In this document: positions 37,109 through 46,196 of the stretch, one piece after another
Numbering within the stretch: the first letter of the stretch is position 1
How the letters are laid out: every line of letters begins with the position of its first letter
DNA from: an uncultured Winogradskyella sp.
GTDB taxonomy: Bacteria; Bacteroidota; Bacteroidia; Flavobacteriales; Flavobacteriaceae
DNA length: 64,000 nt
NCBI RefSeq assembly: GCF_947495255.1
Contig: NZ_CANLYI010000006.1
Coordinates: forward strand, 248,001 to 312,000
Reading direction: 5' to 3'
The notes under the pieces: generated by a model
Seen by the model: only the letters and a program-made list of their open reading frames with translations
Databases searched by the model: none
Told to the model about the DNA's origin: nothing
Translations under genes and position numbers: made by a program

Positions 37109-37468
37109 TTATAATCTGTTTTGAATGCCGTATATCTTAGAACTCCATGGCGAATAGGCTTTTTTAACTTCTTTAATGGTTAAGATGCCACTTTCAATAT
37201 CATGTTGTTCACTTAAGTACATATGTACCGAAGCGCCAATGACTGCAGAGAGTTCTCCTGTGAAACCACTATCGCCTTTTACCTTAATTTCACTTATCTT
37301 TTTGTCTTTTCCTTTGGTAATAATCTTATAGACATAAAGCATAATAGGCAAGCCGTAATTAAAAATCAGCGCCAATAATACTAAGGATGTAAAAACAATT
37401 AATAATCCGGTAAATAGAATTACATAGCCTTCACTAATGGGATCCGTATATAATAGTAAATGTGTCAT
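37109..37468 (-). CDS. mmdD: OadG-like small membrane subunit
   Basis: This 119-aa protein has one membrane helix (about 12-45, GYVILFTGLLIVFTSLVLLALIF) followed by a basic cytoplasmic tail. This is the form of OadG/MmdD gamma-delta subunits that stabilise the decarboxylase complex. Its ATG overlaps the stop of the alpha subunit gene as TAATG, so translation is coupled. Position within the operon supports the call more than sequence alone. Confidence 0.85.
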   Translation of the reverse strand: MTHLLLYTDPISEGYVILFTGLLIVFTSLVLLALIFNYGLPIMLYVYKIITKGKDKKISEIKVKGDSGFTGELSAVIGASVHMYLSEQHDIESGILTIKEVKKAYSPWSSKIYGIQNRL

Positions 37469-39027
37469 TATAGTGGAATATTTGAGTGTTTTTTTGGTGG
37501 ATTTACGTCTTTCTTATTCTGAAGTAATTGTAACGCTCTTACGATTCTAAAACGCGTGTTTCTCGGTTCTATCACATCATCAATAAATCCGTATTTAGCG
37601 GCTTGATAAGGATTAGCAAAGCGTTCTGTGTACTCGTCCTCTTTTTTATCAATGTACTCTTGTTTTTCTTCAGCATCTTCAATTTTTCTAATATTAGAGC
37701 CTTCTAAAACTTCAACAGCACCTTTTGCTCCCATTACCGCAATTTCTGCAGTTGGCCAAGCGTAATTAATATCACCTCTTAATTGTTTACAGCTCATTAC
37801 ATCATGGGCTCCACCATAAGATTTACGTAACGTAATCGTTACTTTTGGTACGGTTGCTTCACCATAAGCAAATAATAATTTTGCACCATGTAGAATAATT
37901 CCGCCATATTCTTGTCCTGTTCCTGGTAAGAAACCTGGCACATCAACCAATGTCACAATAGGAATATTAAATGCATCACAAAAACGAACAAAACGTGCCG
38001 CTTTTCTAGAGGCATCAATATCTAAAACACCTGCATAATATTTAGGCTGATTCGCCACAATACCTACAGGACGTCCATTAAATCTGGCAAAACCTACGCA
38101 AATATTTCTGGCATAGTTTCTATGTACTTCTGTAAACTCACCATTATCGGTAAGAATTGAAATAACATCAACAATGTCATAAGGTTGATTAGGGTTTTCT
38201 GGAATAATTTCATTTAAAGCATCTTCCAAGCGATCAATAGGATCATTACACGGCAGTATGGGTGCTTCTTCTAAATTATTAGAAGGCATATAACTTAAAA
38301 TCTTACGAATCAATAATAAGTTAGTTTCATCGTCTTTTGCTAAAAAGTGCGATACACCAGATCTTGTAGAGTGAATTTTAGCGCCTCCAAGCTGTTCTGC
38401 TGTCACCACCTCACCGGTTACTGATTGTACAACTTTAGGTCCTGTAACAAACATATAACTGGTCTCTTCGGTCATAATCGTGAAATCCGTTAATGCAGGC
38501 GAATAAACCGCTCCACCAGCACAAGGTCCTAAAATGGATGATATCTGCGGAATCACACCAGATGCCATAATGTTACGCTGAAAAATCTCTGCATAACCGG
38601 CTAAGGATCTTACACCTTCTTGAATACGTGCACCACCAGAATCATTTAATCCTATTAATGGAACACCAATTTTCATGGCCATATCCATCACCTTACAGAT
38701 TTTTAAGGCGTAAGTTTCAGATAATGAACCTCCAAATACAGTGAAATCTTGTGCAAACAGATAGACGATTCTTCCGTCTATGGTACCATGACCTGTAACC
38801 ACACCATCAGACAAGTAAATTTGCTTGTCTAATCCAAAAGATTTGGTTCTGTGCGTTACAAACATGTCAAACTCTTCAAAACTATCATCGTCTAAAAGAA
38901 TATCAATACGTTCGCGTGCTGTTAATTTACCCTTAGCATGTTGAGAATCTATACGTTTTTCTCCTCCTCCTAATTTGGCTTTTGCTCTTTTTTCTATGAG
39001 CTCGTTAATTTTATCTTGATTTGCCAT
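37468..39027 (-). CDS. mmdA: Methylmalonyl-CoA decarboxylase / acyl-CoA carboxyltransferase alpha subunit
   Basis: The 519-aa carboxyltransferase of the propionyl-CoA carboxylase beta / MmdA family starts [23 protein letters not shown] and contains [48 protein letters not shown] and [13 protein letters not shown]. It transfers a carboxyl group between methylmalonyl-CoA and biotin. Because the operon holds no biotin carboxylase (AccC) but does hold OadB, OadG and a BCCP, decarboxylation with Na+ pumping is preferred over carboxylation. Confidence 0.93.
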   Translation of the reverse strand: MANQDKINELIEKRAKAKLGGGEKRIDSQHAKGKLTARERIDILLDDDSFEEFDMFVTHRTKSFGLDKQIYLSDGVVTGHGTIDGRIVYLFAQDFTVFGGSLSETYALKICKVMDMAMKIGVPLIGLNDSGGARIQEGVRSLAGYAEIFQRNIMASGVIPQISSILGPCAGGAVYSPALTDFTIMTEETSYMFVTGPKVVQSVTGEVVTAEQLGGAKIHSTRSGVSHFLAKDDETNLLLIRKILSYMPSNNLEEAPILPCNDPIDRLEDALNEIIPENPNQPYDIVDVISILTDNGEFTEVHRNYARNICVGFARFNGRPVGIVANQPKYYAGVLDIDASRKAARFVRFCDAFNIPIVTLVDVPGFLPGTGQEYGGIILHGAKLLFAYGEATVPKVTITLRKSYGGAHDVMSCKQLRGDINYAWPTAEIAVMGAKGAVEVLEGSNIRKIEDAEEKQEYIDKKEDEYTERFANPYQAAKYGFIDDVIEPRNTRFRIVRALQLLQNKKDVNPPKKHSNIPL

Positions 39028-39065
39028 AATATGCTTTACTTAAATATACTTTTGTATGTCGTTGG

Positions 39066-39473
39066 TTATCCGTTTTTAGAACAAAGTTCTGTAAGCACAC
39101 CTAAGGTGGACTTAGGATGTAAGAATCCAATATCTAAGCCTTCTGCGCCTTTTCGAGATGTTTTATCTATTAAGGTAATACCTCTTTCCTCTGCCGTTTT
39201 AAGTGCTTCTGTGGCATTATCTACAGCAAATGCTATATGATGAATACCTTGACCCTTTTTAGCGATAAACTTGCCAATAGGTCCATCTGGAGAGGTGCTC
39301 TCTAGCAATTCAATTTTTGTGTTACCTACCAAAAAAAAGGCTGTCTTCACTTTTTGATCGACAACCTCTTCTATAGAATAGCATTTCATACCTAATACCT
39401 GTTCATAGTATTTTATGGCTTCGTCTAAGTCTTCGACAGCTATTCCTAAATGTTCTATGTGTGAAATATTCAT
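39066..39473 (-). CDS. mce: Methylmalonyl-CoA epimerase
   Basis: The 135-aa vicinal-oxygen-chelate protein has two paired beta-alpha-beta-beta-beta modules: IEHLGIAVEDLDEAIKYYE at the start with the metal-binding His, TKIELLEST in the middle and GIHHIAFAVDN with further metal ligands. It interconverts (R)- and (S)-methylmalonyl-CoA, linking the mutase with the decarboxylase. It is the first gene of the eight-gene operon running to 29926. Confidence 0.93.
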   Translation of the reverse strand: MNISHIEHLGIAVEDLDEAIKYYEQVLGMKCYSIEEVVDQKVKTAFFLVGNTKIELLESTSPDGPIGKFIAKKGQGIHHIAFAVDNATEALKTAEERGITLIDKTSRKGAEGLDIGFLHPKSTLGVLTELCSKNG

Positions 39474-39495
39474 AATGATTATTTTAATTACCCTA

Positions 39496-39503
39496 CAAAT
39501 TTA
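39496..39503 (-). promoter_or_regulatory. Candidate -7 promoter box of the methylmalonyl-CoA operon
   Basis: On the minus strand TAAATTTG fits TAnnTTTG and lies 22 bp before the mce ATG. No convincing -33 TTG is seen at the usual distance, so this is a tentative call. Confidence 0.35.
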
Positions 39504-39705
39504 GTTCAAGACCATTTTTTATTTTATGACAGATATCATATAAAAACAAACAATATTTATTCATTTTGTCGTGATGAAAGCTAAGAACGTGTCGTATCTT
39601 ACTGTATAATGAGTGTACAGCCCATATCAGCCTAGCACATTGTTCTTTATATTTTTTTCATCTAAAGTTTTAGTACCTTGTTTACACTATAAATAGAGTT
39701 ACATT

Positions 39706-40293
39706 ATGAAACACATATACTGCTTATTATTGCTATTGAGTTGTGTGATTTTAAACGCACAAGACCTCTCGAGCACGTACACTATTTCTGTAGCCAATAT
39801 AACCGTGGGCTCACTCACAGCAACCAAAACCATTGATGGAGATAAAACCACGTATACCATTGACAGTGAATCGGTAATACATTTATTAGGAGAAACCACC
39901 ATCACCACATCCTTTGTTGGCGTTTTTAGAAATGGTGTTTTAGAATCTAGTGCGTATACCTCAGAAAAAGATGGACATCCATACGATAGTAGTGTCATTT
40001 CTGAAAGCAATGGCATATACACCATTAGTAGAAAAGGTAAAAAGACGACTTTAAGCAACCCAATTACCTTAGTCACCTGTATGCTCTATTTTGAAAAACC
40101 AGTCTCTGGAGCGCAGTATTTTGACGTTTTAGAAGCGGTTTATAGTCCCATAGAAAGCACAACCACCAACACTTATCTGTATACCGATTCTAGCAATAAT
40201 GAAAAAACAACCTATACGTATGCTAATAATGTATTAGAACAAGGCACAACTAATCATACCTTGTATAATTTTACGTTTAGGTTGAAGGAGTGA
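39706..40293 (+). CDS. Exported DUF6134-like protein
   Basis: The 195-aa protein has a signal peptide (ends near ILNAQ, residue 19) and a beta-rich mature part opening STYTISVANITVGSLTATKTIDG, with a VGVFRNGVLESSAYTSEKDG stretch. This resembles the DUF6134 family of secreted Bacteroidota proteins; function unknown. It stands alone on the plus strand, divergent from mce. A decayed copy of its last ~150 bp lies at 41087-41234. Confidence 0.7.
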   Translation: MKHIYCLLLLLSCVILNAQDLSSTYTISVANITVGSLTATKTIDGDKTTYTIDSESVIHLLGETTITTSFVGVFRNGVLESSAYTSEKDGHPYDSSVISESNGIYTISRKGKKTTLSNPITLVTCMLYFEKPVSGAQYFDVLEAVYSPIESTTTNTYLYTDSSNNEKTTYTYANNVLEQGTTNHTLYNFTFRLKE

Positions 40294-40325
40294 AACTACA
40301 TTTGTTTCTTTATAAGACACTGCGC

Positions 40326-40925
40326 TTAATAATACAATCTAAAATCTAGTAATTTGCAGGCGTTATAATGTTTTTGGTGCAACTCTTCTACAACCGCTAA
40401 CATATCATCATCTGCTTTAAATAAATTAAAGAAGGCTTCATCAAGCTTTGTGCTCGCTATACCATTATAGGGATGACCATAGCCAGAAATCGCTTTTGCT
40501 CCAGTAATATCTAAAAAGTATTGTGCTTCTTCCTCGTCTAAATCCAAAATTTTTGCATTTGAAAAATGTAAAATCTTTCCGTTTAATTGGCCTTCAAAAA
40601 GTTCTGCGATTTCTTGTAAACTATAGTAATAGTCATTTAAACAAATGTTATTGGCTTCTCCCCTAATCACCAAATAGATGATTTCATAAGCCTTAAAATT
40701 ATGATCATCTAATACCAGTGCGTTTAAACTATCTTCTAGGCCTTCAATGGTGTCGCACGTTTTATATATACTGGCTATGCCATAGTTTAGGGCCAATTGC
40801 TCTAAGTTTTCTTGTGCTTCTGTTACCGTGTTGGCGTCTACATCATCAACGCCTTCTAAGCAATAAATAAAGTAATCTATTTCTGTAATTTGTTCTTGTG
40901 GTAATTGTGGTCTTTTTTCTAGCAA
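40326..40925 (-). CDS. Hypothetical protein, possibly DUF6642-like
   Basis: This 199-aa acidic soluble protein starts at a TTG (40923-40925); no in-frame ATG exists between it and the upstream stop, so the true start may be another non-ATG codon or the gene may be 5'-truncated. IDYFIYCLEGVDD, a KAYEIIYLVIRGEANNI segment, QEIAELFEGQLNGKILHFSNAKIL and FLDITGAKAISGYG resemble the layout of DUF6642 proteins as I remember them. The match is from memory and weak; no catalytic residue can be assigned. Confidence 0.55.
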   Translation of the reverse strand: MLEKRPQLPQEQITEIDYFIYCLEGVDDVDANTVTEAQENLEQLALNYGIASIYKTCDTIEGLEDSLNALVLDDHNFKAYEIIYLVIRGEANNICLNDYYYSLQEIAELFEGQLNGKILHFSNAKILDLDEEEAQYFLDITGAKAISGYGHPYNGIASTKLDEAFFNLFKADDDMLAVVEELHQKHYNACKLLDFRLYY

Positions 40926-41758
40926 GCTTCTAAATTTAGGCAGCGTTTGTAAAGCACAAAATTAAAACAACGCTTTTAATCTTTTTAGTGGTTTGGTATG
41001 AAATTTTATGAGGTCTTATATGAGTATTATTAGAAATTAGATTCTTCTTCATAACCAAGTAATTCTAGAGCTTTTACTAGTAGAAAATACGACAGCCAAC
41101 AGCTATGTGTATAAAGTCGCTAGCAATAATTAAAAACAATCTATACCTATGCAAATAATGTATTAGAACAAGGCACGACTAATCATACCTTGTATAATTT
41201 TACTTTTAGGTTGAAGGAGTGAAACTACATTTAAAATACAAAATTTGTCAATTTCAATAATTACAAAATATTAGAGGATTGTAATCCGCCATATTCCCAC
41301 AAAGTCTTATTAGCAGAAAATAAGATTGGAACCAAATGCGGTAATAGATATGCTTTAAAACATCATAAATAATGGAGCGCAGCTATCAGATACAGGAGAG
41401 TGTATTTATATTCTTTTCCACCTAAGGTATAATGAAGAGTATAAAAAAATTATAAGGCATGATATTCATCATCATTGAATTGCTGATAACAGTCTTTCTA
41501 TAATTCTAATAAACATCGTAAAATTTCACTTTTACCTTTTATGAAATTGAAATATGGACCTTTATATATATCTTTAGTGTCGTAAAACCTAAAGTCATTA
41601 GATTTTAGTATGTGGTGTTTTTTTATCTTAAGATTTAATTATTCTAAATCCATTCATCCATTAATATATTTATCAATAACCCCTATAATAATGCTGATAC
41701 CTATCTATCCGTTTTCAAAAATTTTATGAGGACATTTTGAGATGCATTTACGTTAATA
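40926..41758. other. Intergenic region with a gene remnant
   Basis: About 830 bp without an intact gene. It contains the DUF6134-like remnant at 41087-41234. The rest is AT-rich sequence with many stops in all frames; I see no RNA gene. The last ~500 bp lie downstream of the Argonaute cassette, with no strong hairpin terminator. Confidence 0.6.
41087..41234 (+). pseudogene. Decayed 3' remnant of the DUF6134-like gene
   Basis: This stretch matches about 40155-40302 of the gene at 39706, including the end of the coding sequence, the TGA and the first bases beyond (GAAACTACATTT). The last ~85 bp are almost identical; the 5' part has substitutions, and a GAA codon has become TAA. It has no start or signal peptide. 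Confidence 0.85.
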
Positions 41759-42625
41759 TTATTCTACATTTTTATTATATCCAAATAGTTTTAAAATTGA
41801 TAATTCGAACTTTTTTCTAAATGCAGCGAAAAGGCCTCCACTTATTGCTAAATAACCGAATAAGCCTAAAACGGCATTCAAATTATCTAAAAAAGCTTTC
41901 ACATCTTTATTTAGAGATACTAATACATATAAATAATAGACCGCTAACAATAAAAATAAAGAATAAATAAAACTTGAAAAAATCTTAATTCTTTTTTTAA
42001 ATCTAATTTCGAATGATTTAAGGAAATTATGTTCTTCTCTATTAGGGAATTCTTTAATTAAAGACAATATAGATTCAAAAGCCTTTAAAGAAATTATAAT
42101 ATGGAAGTCATTTTTATTTTCAAATAAGTTGGAATTATTTAAAATCGATTTATAAGTAAATTCCAAAATATCACTTGTAAGTTTACGTTCCTTAGTCAAG
42201 TATAAAAAAACGGTAACAATCTCTTGAACATTACTGTTACTTTGATAATTTTCATTTAATATATTTTCAAAAGTTGTTGAAATTGATGATTTAGTTCTTT
42301 TTCCAATCACCATTTTTATCCAATTCCTATCTACCTTAAAAATAAAAACAGCTAAGATAATTGAGAAAATCAGTAAGTCATTATGGATAAAAGGAGAATT
42401 CTCTGTCGGTATGCGCTTACTTATAACTTTATAGCAATCTTTGAAGTCTTTTCTGCTGTTCTTTATGACACTATTTATAATTCTATAATAGATTTCATCA
42501 ATTTCACTCAAATCAATACTTGAATACTTAAATTTTGAAAGTTGGAGTAATGAATAAAAAGCTAGAAGCTTTTCATTTTTAATTGCCTTTGTTAGATAAT
42601 TATTTTGTTCTTCTAAAGAAACCAT
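41759..42625 (-). CDS. Membrane protein paired with Argonaute, putative effector
   Basis: The 288-aa protein has a mostly helical soluble N-terminal part (about 1-205, with one short hydrophobic stretch at 84-97) and two clear membrane helices near the C-terminus: about 215-236 (SSFIYSLFLLLAVYYLYVLV) and about 250-269 (NAVLGLFGYLAISGGLFAAF). No enzymatic motif is seen. Its ATG lies 13 bp inside the end of the Argonaute gene, so the two are translationally coupled. In known inactive-pAgo systems a co-encoded membrane protein acts as the toxic effector; that role here is inference from context and topology. Confidence 0.72.
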   Translation of the reverse strand: MVSLEEQNNYLTKAIKNEKLLAFYSLLQLSKFKYSSIDLSEIDEIYYRIINSVIKNSRKDFKDCYKVISKRIPTENSPFIHNDLLIFSIILAVFIFKVDRNWIKMVIGKRTKSSISTTFENILNENYQSNSNVQEIVTVFLYLTKERKLTSDILEFTYKSILNNSNLFENKNDFHIIISLKAFESILSLIKEFPNREEHNFLKSFEIRFKKRIKIFSSFIYSLFLLLAVYYLYVLVSLNKDVKAFLDNLNAVLGLFGYLAISGGLFAAFRKKFELSILKLFGYNKNVE

Positions 42626-44925
42626 TTCTTTCTTTTTAATTTATAATTCAAACTATCAGGATCCCAACCTTCAACTTTTCTCATTTTACCTAATAACTTT
42701 GATATTAAATCCGAATATAACATTGATGCTGGTTTTTCGCCAGGTAAAAAACTTCTCCAAGATAAATAAGTAAAAGAATAAATTTGTTGAACAATATAAT
42801 TTAAATCTGTAAATAGCAATCTATCCAATTCTTTATCTTCAAAATTACCAGTTGGCATATGTATTTTTATCTGAATTGGATTACTCATACCATGTGTATG
42901 CATTTTCAATTCTCTGGCTCCTAACATTTGAACCAAGCACGTTGTAGAATCAAGAAAAATATTAGTTCCTCTTTTCGGTATATTTTCCCCTTTTAATTGT
43001 TTGCTATTATAACTAATAGGTACTCCTTTTTCATTCCCATCAAACATTTTATATGGATGTCTTTTACCAATTGTTACAAAGGCAAATTGAATCTTAAAAT
43101 CTTCGAATTTTTTGATTAAAGAACTAACAACATCATATTCGATGTTTTTAATTGGTTTAAATATGTGAAATATTAATCTTACTGTATCTCCCTTACTCCA
43201 ACCTTGTTCCGATTTTAATCTCTCAAAAGAATTTTCCAAACTAGAGAGTAATTCTTCAAAATAGTAATCATATTCAACATCTTTTACCTTATCACCGAGT
43301 AGATATTGACCATCACTAGACATAAACGTCGTTATACCCACAATCCTTTTTTGTTCAGCTCCTTTATATGTGTTTGCTCTTAGCCAACTATTTCCGATAC
43401 CAATTATCAACTCTCTATCGACAGACCTATTAGAAGGCAAAACCCATGGAGTACCACCAATTTTCGCATATAACTGAAGTGCTATTGAATTTAAAATATA
43501 GTCATTATGAGCTTTAATTTTACTTGTAGTTATAAATTGAACAGGGATTTCTAATGATAAAAGCTTTGCTTTTATACTATAATATGGATTATGCTCATCA
43601 TCTAAAATCCTGAATTCATTAGGGATTTCAATTATGGCTAAATCAGGTTTCATATCTAATTCACTTCTTATTATTGTATTATAGTTTTCAAATTGATAAG
43701 ATGTGATTTCATCTATTAACAAATTAACATTATGCAAATCATATTTCTTTTTGAATCCTTTTTTAAAATACTTTGAAGAAGGCAATCCATCAATTAAATT
43801 TGCTAAAAATGCAGTAAAACTACCTCTTATATCTTTATGACAAATACATAAAACATTAGGTGTTTTTATATCAAAATTCACGCTATCATAAGGACCAAAA
43901 TCATTTAGTCCTGAATCGGGACGATTATTTTTTGTTTTAATGCCAGCATGATCAAATATAAATGTAGGAACTCTCAAATTCATTGAATTCGTAGTTCTCT
44001 TTAATGAATTTTCAACAGTAAAACAAAAACCATCTTTGTTTTGAAATAGGATAGGTTGCTTATAACCTTTAGAAGAAACTCTTTCACTAAACAGTAAAGT
44101 TGCAATACTATTAATTTCTACGGATAATTTTTTCGCATTATATATTTCACTACGCTTTCCCTCTATTATTTCAAATATCTCTCTACTTTTAGTTTCAGAA
44201 ATACTGTATGTTAAATACTTTTCGATATTAGATTTATTTTTTTTTATAAATAATTCTTTCAAATCGACTTTGACAATTCCTTCATTAGTATCAACTAATG
44301 CTTTGTTTTTTTCTACAGCCTTTATAACACCTATGAATTCTTCATTAGGTGCCAAAATACTTTCTAAACCAGGAAAGATTTCCGACCTTAAAACCTCAAT
44401 GCCTATTAAATTAAACCCTTCTTCATTTAATTCAAAACATGATTTGGTAAATATCCAATTTCGCTTAATATTAATAATAAAACCAAATTGCTCCTTTCCG
44501 TCAACTTTCAATATTCTCAACTGAATCTCAATGAGCTTTTTATAGGCAATCTTATCTTTTAAATCGTCTGGAAGTAATCTATATATTACATTATCTTTTT
44601 CTTGTCTAGAAAAAAATCTAAATGGATAAAAATCTATAGGTTTAAGACTAGGAAACCTTTCTTTAAATGTTCTAAAAAACAAATGCTTTATTAAAGAGGA
44701 AGTGATTTTGAAATCATCATAGACACTCACTGTTTCTGTTTCTCCTAGTTTAACGTCTTCATCACCATCTTTATTAGAAATAAATAGTTCATCCCCATTT
44801 CTAAAAAATGAATGTGTATGATTATGTTTCCCTCTTAATTCCAATAATCTATCTTCGGAATAGGAGACTTTACTAATCTGATAATCTTCAAATTCAAAGT
44901 TTATTGGGTAAAAATTCAAATTCAT
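42613..44925 (-). CDS. Long prokaryotic Argonaute (PIWI protein), predicted catalytically inactive
   Basis: This 770-aa pAgo has an N-terminal region (about 1-270), a middle part, a MID domain (about 395-495) and a PIWI domain (about 500-770). MID carries a complete 5'-phosphate pocket pattern: Y448, K452, Q463 and K488 with the spacing known for Y-K-Q-K pockets. In PIWI, the first catalytic Asp position (after the IIGI strand) is G511 and the RDG-like position reads HIFKP (587-591), so the DEDX slicer tetrad is absent. KIGGTPWVLP and PASMLYSDL are typical flanking motifs. Length and loss of catalysis fit long-B pAgos, which use guides to recognise invading nucleic acid and activate a partner effector. 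Confidence 0.88.
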   Translation of the reverse strand: MNLNFYPINFEFEDYQISKVSYSEDRLLELRGKHNHTHSFFRNGDELFISNKDGDEDVKLGETETVSVYDDFKITSSLIKHLFFRTFKERFPSLKPIDFYPFRFFSRQEKDNVIYRLLPDDLKDKIAYKKLIEIQLRILKVDGKEQFGFIINIKRNWIFTKSCFELNEEGFNLIGIEVLRSEIFPGLESILAPNEEFIGVIKAVEKNKALVDTNEGIVKVDLKELFIKKNKSNIEKYLTYSISETKSREIFEIIEGKRSEIYNAKKLSVEINSIATLLFSERVSSKGYKQPILFQNKDGFCFTVENSLKRTTNSMNLRVPTFIFDHAGIKTKNNRPDSGLNDFGPYDSVNFDIKTPNVLCICHKDIRGSFTAFLANLIDGLPSSKYFKKGFKKKYDLHNVNLLIDEITSYQFENYNTIIRSELDMKPDLAIIEIPNEFRILDDEHNPYYSIKAKLLSLEIPVQFITTSKIKAHNDYILNSIALQLYAKIGGTPWVLPSNRSVDRELIIGIGNSWLRANTYKGAEQKRIVGITTFMSSDGQYLLGDKVKDVEYDYYFEELLSSLENSFERLKSEQGWSKGDTVRLIFHIFKPIKNIEYDVVSSLIKKFEDFKIQFAFVTIGKRHPYKMFDGNEKGVPISYNSKQLKGENIPKRGTNIFLDSTTCLVQMLGARELKMHTHGMSNPIQIKIHMPTGNFEDKELDRLLFTDLNYIVQQIYSFTYLSWRSFLPGEKPASMLYSDLISKLLGKMRKVEGWDPDSLNYKLKRKKWFL

Positions 44926-45245
44926 ATTATATAATTCTTGTTATTAATATTATGTTCAATAGTTTATTCAATAAAACTGTCATCTTGATAATAATCAAAA
45001 TGATAATTGAATAACTATTATTAATTAAGGGAGAGTTAAATATAGTAAATTTTGTAGGAATTGATTTGCGTGAAAACCGTAAATAATTGAAAGTTATTAA
45101 CTCATAAACATTTCACGCTCATTCCACTATAGCCCTATCATCGTTTCGTAAAAAAAAGAGTTTGTTCACAAAATTCGCATGTTTGGAGTGAGTGCATTTA
45201 TCTTCTTCCCAAAGTTGTTAATTAAATGTGGTATAGTAAGATTTA
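44926..45245. other. Upstream region of the Argonaute cassette
   Basis: No gene is seen. It holds a perfect 8-bp inverted repeat GCGTGAAA / TTTCACGC (45068-45075 and 45111-45118, 35-base spacer), a TTGAT-AATA-ATCAA palindrome (44985-44998), and TATATTTA on the minus strand near 45035, a possible -7 box. Either inverted repeat could be a control site of the cassette. Confidence 0.45.
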
Positions 45246-45368
45246 CTCCTGACGCCTAGCCAACCGCTCCATCAAAAAAATCAAAGCCAAACGATACGCA
45301 CTATCACTAAACCCAACAAATCTGTCAGAACCATCAGAATGGCCATTAGAAAAGTTTGTTTTTAATTG
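45246..45368 (-). pseudogene. Copy of the oligopeptidase 3' end (tail copy 1)
   Basis: About 120 bp match the last codons of the S9A gene (46572-46697). The translated piece keeps NFSNGHSDGSDRF, then SAYRLALIF, including the catalytic-His motif NGH. It lacks the rest of the gene. The upstream sequence is another flavobacterial-type intergenic repeat (TTCTCGATACATCC twice at 45379-45438). Confidence 0.85.
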
Positions 45369-45580
45369 TTTATAAGGTTCTCGATACATCCTGACGAAAA
45401 AGGTCGGGACACTTGAGCTGACGCAAAGGTTCTCGATACATTTATTAATTCTTCGTTGCACTTCGCATTAAGAAACACTCGAACTGACGTAGAGGGTTTT
45501 TGATATTTTATGGTGGAATGGTCTAACCACTCCAACTGACGATTGATATTTAAATGACCTTAAGGTTTAGAAACCTTTAA

Positions 45581-45703
45581 CTCCTTCGCTTTTCTCAATC
45601 GCTCCATCTCAAAAATCAAAGCCAAACGGTACGCACTATCCCTAAACCCAGCAAAACGGCCAGAACCACCAGAATGACCATTAGAAAAATCGGTTTTTAA
45701 GAG
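45581..45703 (-). pseudogene. Copy of the oligopeptidase 3' end (tail copy 2)
   Basis: A second match of about 120 bp to 46572-46697, with the NGH-SGGSGRF codons preserved. It ends in AAAACCGATTTTTC-like sequence corresponding to the KTDFS codons and then diverges. Confidence 0.85.
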
Positions 45704-45772
45704 TCTACGCTACTAAACCTCATTATAAAACAGCATCAAAGAAACAATAAAAAAGCAAACAGTCACCTCCTA

Positions 45773-45941
45773 CATTCCGATACAATCGGAAGCAACGATT
45801 TTCAGAAATAATGAGCTAAAAACAAAGTTAATTTACTCAATCAAGTATCAGCACTATTACTATCATAAAAACCTTAAATCACTAATTTATTAGCGAATGG
45901 TACCTCAGGTAATTTCCTAATAAATCGTTTTGATTTTTTGG
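45773..45941 (+). repeat. Hairpin-headed intergenic module, copy a
   Basis: A ~170-bp module begins with the hairpin TTCCGAT-ACA-ATCGGAA, continues GCAACGATTTTCAGAAATAA and ends near AATCGTTTTGATTTTTTGG. It occurs six times in full in this window, always beside the oligopeptidase gene or its tail copies. Confidence 0.85.
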
Positions 45942-46196
45942 GCAGCCTGTCCTGATCTCAGTCGAAGGGTTTGAAACAAGGCAAATGCGATAGCATTCAT
46001 AAACACCTATTTAATAAAATAGAAAAATAGTGCACTAAAATGAATAAACAATCAACACCCACATTCCAACATACTAAACTAATTACAATCAAAACGTTTG
46101 AATCAAGAACCTATTTCCCTTTATAATAGTATGAGAACAGCTAAGAAATAAACAATCAAAGAACAGAAACAACTACTAAGCAAACAATCACCACCA

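Noticed and set aside
37468-39027. Large subunit as propionyl-CoA carboxylase in a carboxylating complex
   Set aside because: No biotin carboxylase is in the operon and the membrane OadB and OadG subunits are, so the decarboxylase reading is preferred, though not proven.
39699-40076. Minus-strand frame overlapping the DUF6134-like gene
   Set aside because: It is the antisense shadow of a gene with a signal peptide and a matching remnant at 41087; it has no support of its own.
45243-45461. 72-codon frame as a small protein gene
   Set aside because: Its C-terminal half is the oligopeptidase tail and its N-terminal half reads through a generic intergenic repeat; no start or leader makes sense.
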